Shown in pieces: positions 45,961 through 53,829 of a DNA stretch of 64,000 nt. Each line of letters opens with the position of its first letter. Within the stretch, counting starts at the first letter, position 1. The notes under the pieces are model-generated. The model made no database searches. It was not told where the DNA came from and worked only from the letters and a program-made list of their open reading frames with translations. The stretch covers positions 1-64,000 of the forward strand of contig NZ_JBHRSW010000006.1 of the NCBI RefSeq assembly GCF_042646125.1, in the 5' to 3' direction. The translations under genes and the position numbers were made by a program. Source of the stretch: Glaciecola flavus (GTDB lineage: Bacteria > Pseudomonadota > Gammaproteobacteria > Enterobacterales > Alteromonadaceae).

Positions 45961-48470
45961 GAGTGAAAAAACGTCGCCTGTTTCCCCTCGTGTTTGTTGT
46001 AGTGTGCCTTATTCTCGCAGTTGATTTTTCTCGTTCTGTTGAGATACCCCGAGGTATCCAGCCAGAGCAGGTAAAACAGGCACGCGGTAGGATAAAGGCT
46101 CTGGTATCTGGCCTAGCTTCAACACAAGGTTCGATTCAGATGTCGATTTCACCTGATGAGGCTAAGGCTCTGGGTGTTGCAGCTTCTGCAATTTTGCCCA
46201 ATACGACGGCAGATATTGCTTTTGACTGGCAAGCTGCACATCTAAAGTCCTCCACAGCTATTGTTGCAAACTCAATGTACTTAAATGTAAGTTGCAAAAT
46301 TACCCTCGACTTTGGGGAAAGCCGACTTTCCTATTGCTTTATCGGTGATTTACCTATTCCGGGGATTGTGGTGTCATCGTTTAGCTACCTAACGAATGCC
46401 ATTGTTTTTGACAGTGAAGTGGCAAAAACGATTAACAATATCCTAAGCGGCTGGACTTATGATCAAGGTAACTTGCGACTTTTTGCCTTAAAACCCGGCG
46501 ATTTTAAGGACAGAGTAAACCAATCGATTGATTCGGCAAAACAGGTTGCTCGGGTAGCTATCAGTCAGTCAATTCCACCCGCAGAAAAAATTCAAACATA
46601 TGTGGCAAGTCTTGAATCTCAGTCATTTCCAGATGATTCATTAGCTTACCCCATTCAACATTTATCCCTGCTCGCTTCGGTAGAATCTTTGGAGGGTGAT
46701 CCAATACTCGAGAATCAAGCACTAATTTGGGCTTTAGCACTCAAATATGGTGGCAGGCGATTTGCTAAAATGGCTAGTCTTCCTCCTGTCGAAGTAGAGG
46801 GAAAAACCTTGAGAGGTAGACGAGACCTCGCACTTCATTTTATTTATTCAGCGATATTGCAACAAATTGGAGACAATCAAATTAGCTTTGCAATAGGTGA
46901 ACTTAAAGAACTATACGATACCAATGCCGGTGGCAGTGGTTTCAGTTTTGCGGATTTAGCCGCAGACAAGGCAGGTACACTGTTTGCGGACAATTTAACA
47001 AAATCCAAACGCCACGCAATTGAGATGCAAAACAAAATGAATGGCATTCAAGATGAAAGTAGTTTTATGCCTTTTATCCATGATTTGCCTGAAGGTCTTA
47101 GCTTAAGCAAGTTTGAACAGCTCTTTGGCAGCACAGAATCTGAGTACTACATCGCCTTTGAAGATGACATTCTAGAGCGTGTATTGGCGCTTCCGATCTA
47201 TGCCGATGAGAGCCAAGAAAAACAAATTTCCTATTCTAATAAGGGAATGAGCCTACCATTTCCCAGAAGAGGTCAGTATTTCGTAATCGACACCCATATC
47301 CACACCCGCTACTCTGACGGCGCTTACTCGATAGAAGACATTGCTGAACAGTCTTCTAGTTTCGGCTGTGACGCAATTGCAATTACAGATCACGGTGACA
47401 AAAACTTATCGGGTGTGCTGTCTAATGAATGGTTTGCAGATATAGATTTTGCGCGCGCAAAATTTCCCAATCTCACGATCATACCCGGATTGGAATGGAA
47501 CATTCCCCCTTTTAACGGCAGAGAGCATGCAACACTGCTATTGCCTAAAAACCGAGATGAAAAACAAAATTTACGTACATTCCGAAACAATTTTGACCAT
47601 TATGGTCGAATCAATCGACAGCTAATATCGACTGAAGCGGCATTTAACTGGCTTAACGATGTTTCGGCATCAAGTGATATATCACCTGTAGTTGTTTACA
47701 ATCACCCCAGTAGAAAAGACAAAGACACCTCAGAAAACTATTTTGATATGTTGAACTGGATGTCTCAGTCAAACGCGCTGATTGGTATGTCAGCAGCACC
47801 TGGTCATCAGAAAAAGCGCGGAAAAGACAATGGTTCCTATAATAGCCGGATCAGAACTATCAATGGTTTTGATCCAGCAACAGCGGTAATCGGTGGTGAG
47901 TGGGATCGATTGCTGCAAATAGGGCAACGAGTGCTCGCAGCGCGAGCTGCTTCAGATTTCCACAATACGTCGATGGATTTCTGGCCTTGTCAATTTTCAC
48001 GTACTCATGTTTTCGCAAACTCTAGTGCACAAAACGACATTCTTCAAGGCTTACGACTGGGTCGGACATGGGCACAGCATGGAAATTTTGTGAAACACTT
48101 AGCATTTTATCTAAGTCACCAAAGCAGTGAGTATCATAGTGGTCAGACGGTTTCTGTGGAGGCACTTGCTAACTCCGAAATGTCGGTATCCATTCAACTA
48201 CAAAAAAACGACTGGCAAGGTTTACCTGCTACACTCGACGAACTTCAAGTTATTATTGTACTTAAGCATAGGGTAACTGCGGTCGACTTACTACCCTACG
48301 TAAATAAGGTCGGGGATGAGCTAAACGTTACTCTGCCCCTTTCACAACTTCTGGGTGTAGCAGCTGACAGCCTAGTCGCTCTGCGTTTACAAGGTCGCAG
48401 TATTCAAGCCGAATTACATGACTACATGTTTCTCACGAATCCAATTTTTATTCAAGGAAATGAGCAATAA
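45957..48470 (+). CDS. PHP-domain phosphoesterase with unknown N-terminal domain
   Basis: Protein of 837 residues. A single hydrophobic segment (residues 9-22) acts as signal anchor. Residues about 30-440 are unrecognised. A PHP (polymerase and histidinol phosphatase) domain covers about 443-700: DTHIHTRYSDG (445-455), ITDHGD (476-481), PGLEWN (510-515), NHPSR (582-586) and ASDFHN (665-670). These supply the His/Asp/Glu ligands for a tri-metal site that hydrolyses phosphate esters. The C-terminal 130 residues are beta-rich. The predicted periplasmic location is odd for PHP enzymes. Coupled to the serine hydrolase and followed at 3 bases by a lipoprotein gene. Confidence 0.8.
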   Translation: MRVKKRRLFPLVFVVVCLILAVDFSRSVEIPRGIQPEQVKQARGRIKALVSGLASTQGSIQMSISPDEAKALGVAASAILPNTTADIAFDWQAAHLKSSTAIVANSMYLNVSCKITLDFGESRLSYCFIGDLPIPGIVVSSFSYLTNAIVFDSEVAKTINNILSGWTYDQGNLRLFALKPGDFKDRVNQSIDSAKQVARVAISQSIPPAEKIQTYVASLESQSFPDDSLAYPIQHLSLLASVESLEGDPILENQALIWALALKYGGRRFAKMASLPPVEVEGKTLRGRRDLALHFIYSAILQQIGDNQISFAIGELKELYDTNAGGSGFSFADLAADKAGTLFADNLTKSKRHAIEMQNKMNGIQDESSFMPFIHDLPEGLSLSKFEQLFGSTESEYYIAFEDDILERVLALPIYADESQEKQISYSNKGMSLPFPRRGQYFVIDTHIHTRYSDGAYSIEDIAEQSSSFGCDAIAITDHGDKNLSGVLSNEWFADIDFARAKFPNLTIIPGLEWNIPPFNGREHATLLLPKNRDEKQNLRTFRNNFDHYGRINRQLISTEAAFNWLNDVSASSDISPVVVYNHPSRKDKDTSENYFDMLNWMSQSNALIGMSAAPGHQKKRGKDNGSYNSRIRTINGFDPATAVIGGEWDRLLQIGQRVLAARAASDFHNTSMDFWPCQFSRTHVFANSSAQNDILQGLRLGRTWAQHGNFVKHLAFYLSHQSSEYHSGQTVSVEALANSEMSVSIQLQKNDWQGLPATLDELQVIIVLKHRVTAVDLLPYVNKVGDELNVTLPLSQLLGVAADSLVALRLQGRSIQAELHDYMFLTNPIFIQGNEQ

Positions 48471-48473
48471 AAG

Positions 48474-49715
48474 ATGGTCAAGCAATCAAGTATATTTATT
48501 TTTAGTGTGTGTTTTCTCTTTAGCTGTGACTCACCTGTAGATGCTCCAAAACAAACAACATTCGATCGCAGTGACTTTGGCGCCAAATTCCAAGCGATTA
48601 ACGCGAATCACTTTAAACCACCAACGCTTAGTAAAATAGAGGGTAGTTATAAATACAATGGGAATGCCATTTGGGGAGCGACGGGCAGAGATAGACAAGG
48701 TAAAATTTACTTTGGTGTATCCAACTTGGTAAATCCTGAAAGCAGTGCTTACTTATATCAACTTGATCCAAATACGCAAGATATTAACCTACAAAGTGAT
48801 ACAGTTAGCCAACTTAAACAGAGCGGTAAATTTACACTCGGTATGGGTCAGAATAAGTTACACTCTAAGTTCTACCAAGCATCTGATGGTTACCTTTACT
48901 TTTCAAGTTTTGATGAACAAGGCGAGTCCAACTCTCGAATACCGCAATATGGCGGAGTGTTGTGGAGAAAACTTCCTGAGAGAAACGAATGGGAATTTGT
49001 TTTTTCGAGTGACGAAGCACTTATCGCGCTCAACTCAAATGGGCGCTATGTTTACGCCTTAGGTTATTGGGGACACGTGTTGTACCAATATGATACTGAG
49101 CTAGACTCAATGCGAAAAATTGCAGTAGGCAGTATTCCTGGGCATATATCACGTAACTTTTTGGTGAATCGAGATGGCCATGTTTTCATCCCCAAAGTAT
49201 ATGGCGAAGAGCCGATGGTGGAGTTAGTCGAATACAGTCCCAAGTTGCACCAAGTGAATACCTTTCCATTTGATGGCTACACCCATCAAGGTGTATTTAG
49301 CAATCACGGAATCGTTAGCTACGTTAATATGAAAAACGGTGACATTTATTTTATGACGGCAACCGGTATTTTGCACCGTATCGAACAAACAAAAAATGGC
49401 AGAAGTAAAGTCGTCAATTTAGGATCGCTAGACGAAAATGGTGGAAATACGTATGTGGGTGCACTTTTCTCTCCTGATGGAGCAGAAATGATAGTTGGGC
49501 TTGGCAGAGATCACGGCGACACAAATTACTACTGGATTTTATACAATATTGCAGCCAATACCTCTGTTAAATACCCAATACTTGATGTTGATTTAAAGGG
49601 CCATCTTTTATATGGCTCATTTACGACAGATAATAATGGTAATTTTTATATTGTAGGATCAGATAGACGGGACAACAGTAAACATTATCCCGTCATATTT
49701 AAAGCAAGCTACTAG
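48474..49715 (+). CDS. Lipoprotein with predicted beta-propeller repeats
   Basis: Protein of 413 residues with a lipoprotein signal; the lipobox FLFSC puts the lipidated Cys at 18. The rest looks like six or seven beta-propeller blades of PQQ/NHL type: repeated GKIYFGVS, DGYLYFSS, NGRYVYALG, DGHVFIP, NGDIYFMT, and a late NGNFYIVGSD. Such proteins often bind or present partners at the membrane. It follows the PHP gene by 3 bases, and its stop abuts the convergent doxX gene. I do not recognise a specific family. Confidence 0.75.
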   Translation: MVKQSSIFIFSVCFLFSCDSPVDAPKQTTFDRSDFGAKFQAINANHFKPPTLSKIEGSYKYNGNAIWGATGRDRQGKIYFGVSNLVNPESSAYLYQLDPNTQDINLQSDTVSQLKQSGKFTLGMGQNKLHSKFYQASDGYLYFSSFDEQGESNSRIPQYGGVLWRKLPERNEWEFVFSSDEALIALNSNGRYVYALGYWGHVLYQYDTELDSMRKIAVGSIPGHISRNFLVNRDGHVFIPKVYGEEPMVELVEYSPKLHQVNTFPFDGYTHQGVFSNHGIVSYVNMKNGDIYFMTATGILHRIEQTKNGRSKVVNLGSLDENGGNTYVGALFSPDGAEMIVGLGRDHGDTNYYWILYNIAANTSVKYPILDVDLKGHLLYGSFTTDNNGNFYIVGSDRRDNSKHYPVIFKASY

Positions 49716-50147
49716 TTATTTGATTTTTAATAGCTGGTCTACGCCTAACTTTCCTGCGCCCCAGATGATGTTGCCTAACAACAAGACACCCCATACATAA
49801 TGCAAGTACAGTGCGGCTGCCGGAATATCTTCAAGGCTTATAACAGCAACGTAGTTTACAATAAATAACCCAACCGCCGCCTTTCTTGTAAATAAACCAA
49901 CGGCTAACAACACTGGCAAGACAAGTTCGCCAAAGGTTGCTAGATAGGCTGCGAGTTCAAAATTTAATACAGGTACCGCATACTCATATTCAAAAAGGAG
50001 TAGCGTTGATTCCCAATCGCCAATTTTAGTTAAGCCCGACTTAAAAAAGACCCAAGCTACATATAGACGAGCACCCAATAGAGCTGGATGTTCTAGATGA
50101 ATCAGCCACCCGAATACTTGGTTATACAAATCAATTATCTTTTTCAT
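49716..50147 (-). CDS. DoxX family membrane protein (bufD-like)
   Basis: Protein of 143 residues with four hydrophobic helices and the DoxX signature (LYVAWVFFKSGLTKIGDW near residues 28-45; VLLAVGLFTRKAAVGLFIVN). DoxX proteins commonly close bufferin (gigABCD-like) operons; a redox or quinone-linked role is proposed. It is the last gene of the buf operon, 28 bases after bufC. Its stop codon directly abuts that of the lipoprotein gene on the other strand. Confidence 0.85.
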   Translation of the reverse strand: MKKIIDLYNQVFGWLIHLEHPALLGARLYVAWVFFKSGLTKIGDWESTLLLFEYEYAVPVLNFELAAYLATFGELVLPVLLAVGLFTRKAAVGLFIVNYVAVISLEDIPAAALYLHYVWGVLLLGNIIWGAGKLGVDQLLKIK

Positions 50148-50175
50148 TAGTGTTTCCTTTAGTCATGCATATTCA

Positions 50176-50952
50176 TCAAGAATGTGTTGGTTTAACGGCA
50201 CAAATTTGTTGTTTTGCTATACAAGTTTGTAACCAGTTCGACATCTGCTCTTCGGCATCGCCAAAATTGCTTAGTACCGCTTCTACGGATTGACCTTGCA
50301 ACATTGCGTCAAATGCCTTTTTAGAGAGTTCATCTACTGGCATTAATTCAGCTTTGTATTGCTCTCTCCACAATACAAAAGACCGAGGCTTATCTAGATT
50401 AATTGCATCATTAATTTCTTTTTTTAATGCATTTAATATGTTTTTTTTCTCTAAGGCAGTATCTGGTGATTCAGATAAATTCGCCAATTGTTGGAATGAC
50501 ATCATTGGGAAAAAATAGTCAACACGTTGCAAACCATAGGCAGCAACAAACACTACATCGCTTGCTGGTGAAGTTGACAACAAACTAAAGCTATCCACGT
50601 CCACTGTAGTATTTTTTGATCGCTCAGTTTGTTGTTTTGCCCAGTCATAACGAGCGAGTTCAAATAGAAACGGGGACGATTGCGTAATGTCTTGATCGAG
50701 TAAAAACTCAGCCATTTCAGCACCGAAATCTGCCCAGTCAAATACAATCTTATGATGTTTAGCTAAATAGGCAGCGGCTAGTTGTCTAAATCCTTCTTCC
50801 CCCATTATGTTGGCAAGCGTGCTATAGGTAATGGAAAGTGCGCGGATACCATTCTCAATATAATTGTTTCTATATACCTTCATTGCTGCAAGGGGTGTTT
50901 GATGAGAGCTTGACATAACAATGCTATTCACCAAAGTAGTTTGATAGTCCAC
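50176..50952 (-). CDS. bufC: BufC, DUF2063 partner of the MNIO enzyme
   Basis: Protein of 258 residues with an N-terminal DUF2063 domain (about 15-105: PLAAMKVYRNNYIENGIRALSITYS, then EEGFRQLAAAYL). This is a partner that docks the precursor peptide to DUF692/MNIO enzymes. The C-terminal half is a mixed fold used for contact with BufB. The GTG start at 50952 has AAGGA at seven-base spacing. It lies 10 bases after bufB. Known equivalents are HvfC and GigC. Confidence 0.87.
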   Translation of the reverse strand: MDYQTTLVNSIVMSSSHQTPLAAMKVYRNNYIENGIRALSITYSTLANIMGEEGFRQLAAAYLAKHHKIVFDWADFGAEMAEFLLDQDITQSSPFLFELARYDWAKQQTERSKNTTVDVDSFSLLSTSPASDVVFVAAYGLQRVDYFFPMMSFQQLANLSESPDTALEKKNILNALKKEINDAINLDKPRSFVLWREQYKAELMPVDELSKKAFDAMLQGQSVEAVLSNFGDAEEQMSNWLQTCIAKQQICAVKPTHS

Positions 50953-50962
50953 ACTTTATTCC

Positions 50963-51853
50963 TTAACTTGCTGCGATATGTCTTGCCGTACTTGCTTGTG
51001 CAACAAGCACCGACCATTCAGGAAGATTATTGTCCCATTCAATTAGGGTTGGCTTGTTACCAAAGCTCGACACAATATACTCATACAAGTCCCAGCATTG
51101 TTGAGAAACCGCCGCACCATGATCGTCTACGATAAATCCTTCAACTTTCTTATCAGTAAAGCCTGCAAGATGGATTTCACCTATAAGATCTGCAGGTAAA
51201 GGCGTTAACGCTGACTGAATTGATTGCAAAGGGTTTTCAACGTTCTGATTTAAGGCATTAACGATTAAATTGTTCAAATCCAAAAGCAAACCACAACCCG
51301 CACGTCGACACATTTCTGTGAGAAACTCAATTTCAGACATCGTATCTTTTACATCCCCACTCAGATCTTGCGGAGATAAATAAGCAGATAAATTTTCAAT
51401 CAGTATTGGTCGCTTTATCTTATTTTGCACATGGTCAATGTGTTCAACAATGTTGAGTAAAGACGCATTATCGTATGCAATCGGCAAAAGATCACCGGTA
51501 TGAACGACTTGCTTGTCGATTGCAGCGCGATTAAAACATAAATGCTCTGATACTAAGCGAGGTTGCGTAAATTCGACTAAATCCGCAAATTTTTCGAGGA
51601 TATCATTGGGCACGGGTAACTGTGATCCAAGGCCTAGCGAAGTACCGTGTACACTCAAAGCGTACTTATTACAAACATCTTCCAATAGAGCGCGAGTAAT
51701 GCCGCCCTCTGCAAAAAAATTTTCCGCATGAATTTCTACAAAATCGATAGGTATTTCTGTTTGATTATGGGAAAGTGATTGTTCGTAGTGGGGGTGGCGA
51801 AGCCCAACGCCGATATACGGGTTGGGCTGAGAGTGCGAAACAAAGTTGTTCAA
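50963..51853 (-). CDS. bufB: BufB, DUF692 multinuclear iron enzyme (MNIO)
   Basis: Protein of 296 residues with the TIM-barrel DUF692 fold. Metal-ligand motifs are visible in order: VGLRHPHYEQ, FVEIHAENFF, LSVHGTSLGLGS, LVSEHLCFNR, ILIENLSAYLS, GLLLDLNNLIVN and IGEIHLAGFTD, each carrying the expected His, Asp or Glu. In bufferin systems this enzyme oxidises Cys residues of BufA to thiooxazoles (Leprevost and colleagues on Caulobacter). The start appears to be TTG at 51853, only weakly supported by an SD sequence. It lies 6 bases after bufA. Confidence 0.92.
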   Translation of the reverse strand: MNNFVSHSQPNPYIGVGLRHPHYEQSLSHNQTEIPIDFVEIHAENFFAEGGITRALLEDVCNKYALSVHGTSLGLGSQLPVPNDILEKFADLVEFTQPRLVSEHLCFNRAAIDKQVVHTGDLLPIAYDNASLLNIVEHIDHVQNKIKRPILIENLSAYLSPQDLSGDVKDTMSEIEFLTEMCRRAGCGLLLDLNNLIVNALNQNVENPLQSIQSALTPLPADLIGEIHLAGFTDKKVEGFIVDDHGAAVSQQCWDLYEYIVSSFGNKPTLIEWDNNLPEWSVLVAQASTARHIAAS

Positions 51854-51859
51854 AACAAC

Positions 51860-52150
51860 CTAGCTAGCTTTTTTCTGCATTTGTTTCCAGATTTTCTTGG
51901 CTTCTTTTTTGTCGTAGCCGCCAAGCTCTTTACAAGTACCTGCTTCAACTAATTTCCACTCACCGATATCATTATCAACAGTAGATTGACCTGCACAGCT
52001 GTGAGTACCTGCTAGGTTACCACAGTCGTTTTGGCCAGCAGGAGAAATACCGTAGCACTTTTCTTTTTTCTTTTTGGCTTCTGCAACATCAGCAACACCA
52101 ATAGTTAAAACAGTAGCAATAGCAGCAGCAACAGCGATATTAGTTTTCAT
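51860..52150 (-). CDS. bufA: BufA, bufferin precursor peptide (DUF2282)
   Basis: Precursor of 96 residues. The Sec signal peptide covers residues 1-25 (cut after EAVAEA-like VAEA), then a Lys-rich stretch (KKKKEK) and a core with four Cys (32, 43, 52 and 73) in KEKCYGI, NDCGN, HSCAGQS and GTCKEL. This is the DUF2282 pattern of bufferin 1. Modified Cys residues are reported to bind copper in the periplasm and protect against excess metal. The ATG is preceded by GAGGA at six-base spacing. First gene of bufA-bufB-bufC-doxX. Confidence 0.93.
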   Translation of the reverse strand: MKTNIAVAAAIATVLTIGVADVAEAKKKKEKCYGISPAGQNDCGNLAGTHSCAGQSTVDNDIGEWKLVEAGTCKELGGYDKKEAKKIWKQMQKKAS

Positions 52151-52237
52151 AACAATTCCTCAATTAAATCGTAGTAGTTTATTTGTTTAAGTTAGCGTTT
52201 ATATGTTAACGCTTAAAGTATTAATAGTGCTTGTACG

Positions 52238-52268
52238 TTCAGACATATATACCGAATATACACCTGAA
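52238..52268 (-). promoter_or_regulatory. Interrupted palindrome upstream of bufA
   Basis: On the transcribed strand TTCAG-N3-TATAT-N5-ATATA-N3-CTGAA forms a symmetrical 31-base element, and the N3 spacers can pair by G-U in RNA. It lies 88-118 bases before the bufA start. No T tract follows, so it is more likely an operator than a terminator. A second small repeat (AGCGTT-N8-AACGCT) lies between it and bufA. No known copper-regulator box was matched. Confidence 0.4.
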
Positions 52269-52288
52269 AAATTTCATTATTCTTTCAA

Positions 52289-52774
52289 TTAAAGCTCAGA
52301 CGCTGGTGTATTTTCAATATCAGTCCAAATATCGTTAGCATCAGAGATCAATTCTTCTTTGTTCAACACCCAACGACTCTGTACTTTAGCATTTAAGTTC
52401 AAGTATAGCTTGTCGTCAACAATTGCCCAAGCGGTAGGGTCAGTGTCGAATTTCTTCTCTTTTGAAACACCAAATGCGCAGTAACCACCATATTGCGGCG
52501 CGTACTTGTCAGGATTGCCCTTAAACAAAGATTGGTGCTTGGCAGATGCAAAATAATATACCGCACCATTGTGCTCTGCAGAAAATTGCTTGTCACCCTG
52601 TACCGGCTTTGACTCAGTAAAATACGCGACAGGATCATAACCTTTTATTGCAGTACGTGTTTCGTCAACATTGACCGCGTCAATTGAAGATTTAGCCTGT
52701 GACGGAATGAGTCCACATGATGTTACTGTAAATGCAATAACAACCGCGAAAATAGTAATGAGTTTAGAAGGCAT
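52289..52774 (-). CDS. YHS-domain lipoprotein
   Basis: Protein of 161 residues from the preferred ATG at 52774, which has GGAG at nine bases; the upstream ATG at 52789 overlaps that SD sequence. The lipobox VTSC puts the lipidated Cys at 20. The YHS domain (about 45-130) is recognisable as IKGYDPVAYFTE, then YYFASAKHQSLFKGNPDKYAPQ and YGGYCAFGVSK; the single Cys and conserved Tyr/His can bind metal. Related proteins occur with copper-handling genes. It lies 138 bases upstream of bufA on the same strand, so a functional link is possible but unproven. Confidence 0.85.
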   Translation of the reverse strand: MPSKLITIFAVVIAFTVTSCGLIPSQAKSSIDAVNVDETRTAIKGYDPVAYFTESKPVQGDKQFSAEHNGAVYYFASAKHQSLFKGNPDKYAPQYGGYCAFGVSKEKKFDTDPTAWAIVDDKLYLNLNAKVQSRWVLNKEELISDANDIWTDIENTPASEL

Positions 52775-52947
52775 ATTGGTTTGCTCCATAAATTAAGTTT
52801 TAGTTTTATCTGCCAAAATATTTAACAGAAAGTACGTAAATTAGACCTATATTGTATTCAGCTAATTTCGTGAGAACTATAAAGAAACCATAACAAATTA
52901 TCACAATTCTATACTAAACAAACCATAATAACACTATCTATATGAAA

Positions 52948-53289
52948 TTACTCATAAAAACTTGGTTTCCATTGAAATTCAGACATGCTTACACGATGAT
53001 TTAATACCGCAATATTTTCTTCCTGAAGTTTTGAAGTTTGTATTTTTGCTTGCTCTGAACCCTTTTCAAACGCCAATTGACCTGAACTACGCACCACCCG
53101 ATGCCAACTGATAGCGCGACTGGCGCAAGCTTGTCCCAAATATTTTCCCACCAGTCGCGCACGTCCGGGCAAACCTGCTAATTCGGCAATTTGACCATAA
53201 GACGCAACACAACCAAAGGGGATCAGATTGATGACATGATAAATAAGTGCTTGTTTTTCATTTGGCTCGCTTAAATAATCTATTTTCAT
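52948..53289 (-). CDS. Alkyltransferase-like protein (ATL, MGMT DNA-binding domain)
   Basis: Protein of 113 residues, only the C-terminal MGMT domain. It has VINLIPFGCVASYGQIAELAG and the Arg-finger-bearing GRARLVGKYLG. The active-site block reads SWHRVVRSSGQLAF, where the alkyl-accepting PCHR of true methyltransferases is replaced by WHR, so there is no acceptor Cys. ATL proteins bind O6-alkylguanine and pass the lesion to nucleotide-excision repair. It is divergent from yjbQ with only 25 bases between the starts. Confidence 0.92.
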   Translation of the reverse strand: MKIDYLSEPNEKQALIYHVINLIPFGCVASYGQIAELAGLPGRARLVGKYLGQACASRAISWHRVVRSSGQLAFEKGSEQAKIQTSKLQEENIAVLNHRVSMSEFQWKPSFYE

Positions 53290-53314
53290 TCTTGAATACT
53301 AAATACAAAACAAC

Positions 53315-53725
53315 ATGATAAGACACTATAAAATAACCCTCCCGCCATTCCAACGAGGCTTTCATTTGATCACTGAAAAAATCATTGATGCTGTAGGCGA
53401 CATTCCTGACCAAGGCATTCTTAATGTGTTTATACAGCATACCTCGGCCTCACTATCCATAAACGAAAATGCTGACCCTACTGTTCGGCAGGACTTTGAG
53501 AGCCACTTTAATGTGATGGTGCCCGAAGATGCACACTATTATATTCATACTTACGAAGGCAGTGACGACATGCCTGCACATTTGAAAACGTCTCTACTTG
53601 GCAGTAGCGTATCCGTGCCAATAATAGACGGTCGACTTGCTCTTGGTACATGGCAAGGAATTTATTTAGGCGAACATCGCAATCATGGCGGTGCTCGTAG
53701 ACTCATAATTTCGGTATATCAATAG
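53315..53725 (+). CDS. yjbQ: YjbQ/UPF0047 family protein
   Basis: Protein of 136 residues. The family begins with an ITLPPFQRGFHLIT-type strand and has IQHTSASLSINENADPTVRQDFES and the His-rich EDAHYYIHTYEGSDDMPAHLK, then GTWQGIYLGEHRNHGGARR. Conserved His and Asp residues suggest a metal site. Relatives show weak thiamine-phosphate synthase activity in vitro; the true function is unknown. Full length. Confidence 0.92.
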   Translation: MIRHYKITLPPFQRGFHLITEKIIDAVGDIPDQGILNVFIQHTSASLSINENADPTVRQDFESHFNVMVPEDAHYYIHTYEGSDDMPAHLKTSLLGSSVSVPIIDGRLALGTWQGIYLGEHRNHGGARRLIISVYQ

Positions 53726-53757
53726 GGTCTGAGGATCTTTGTTTGTTAATTCCCAGT

Positions 53758-53794
53758 GTGCTAGTTTAGGCCTTAGCAATATAGGCCGTAGCAC
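53758..53794 (+). other. Hairpin between yjbQ and the glucosidase gene
   Basis: GTGCTA (53758-53763) pairs with TAGCAC (53789-53794), and an inner GGCC pairs with GGCC, with an asymmetric internal loop between the two stems. It lies 33 bases after the yjbQ stop and 35 bases before the next ATG. There is no long T tract, so it may be a weak terminator or part of the downstream leader. Confidence 0.35.
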
Positions 53795-53829
53795 TAGTTT
53801 CTAGCTCTACAACCATTAGGAAACCATAA

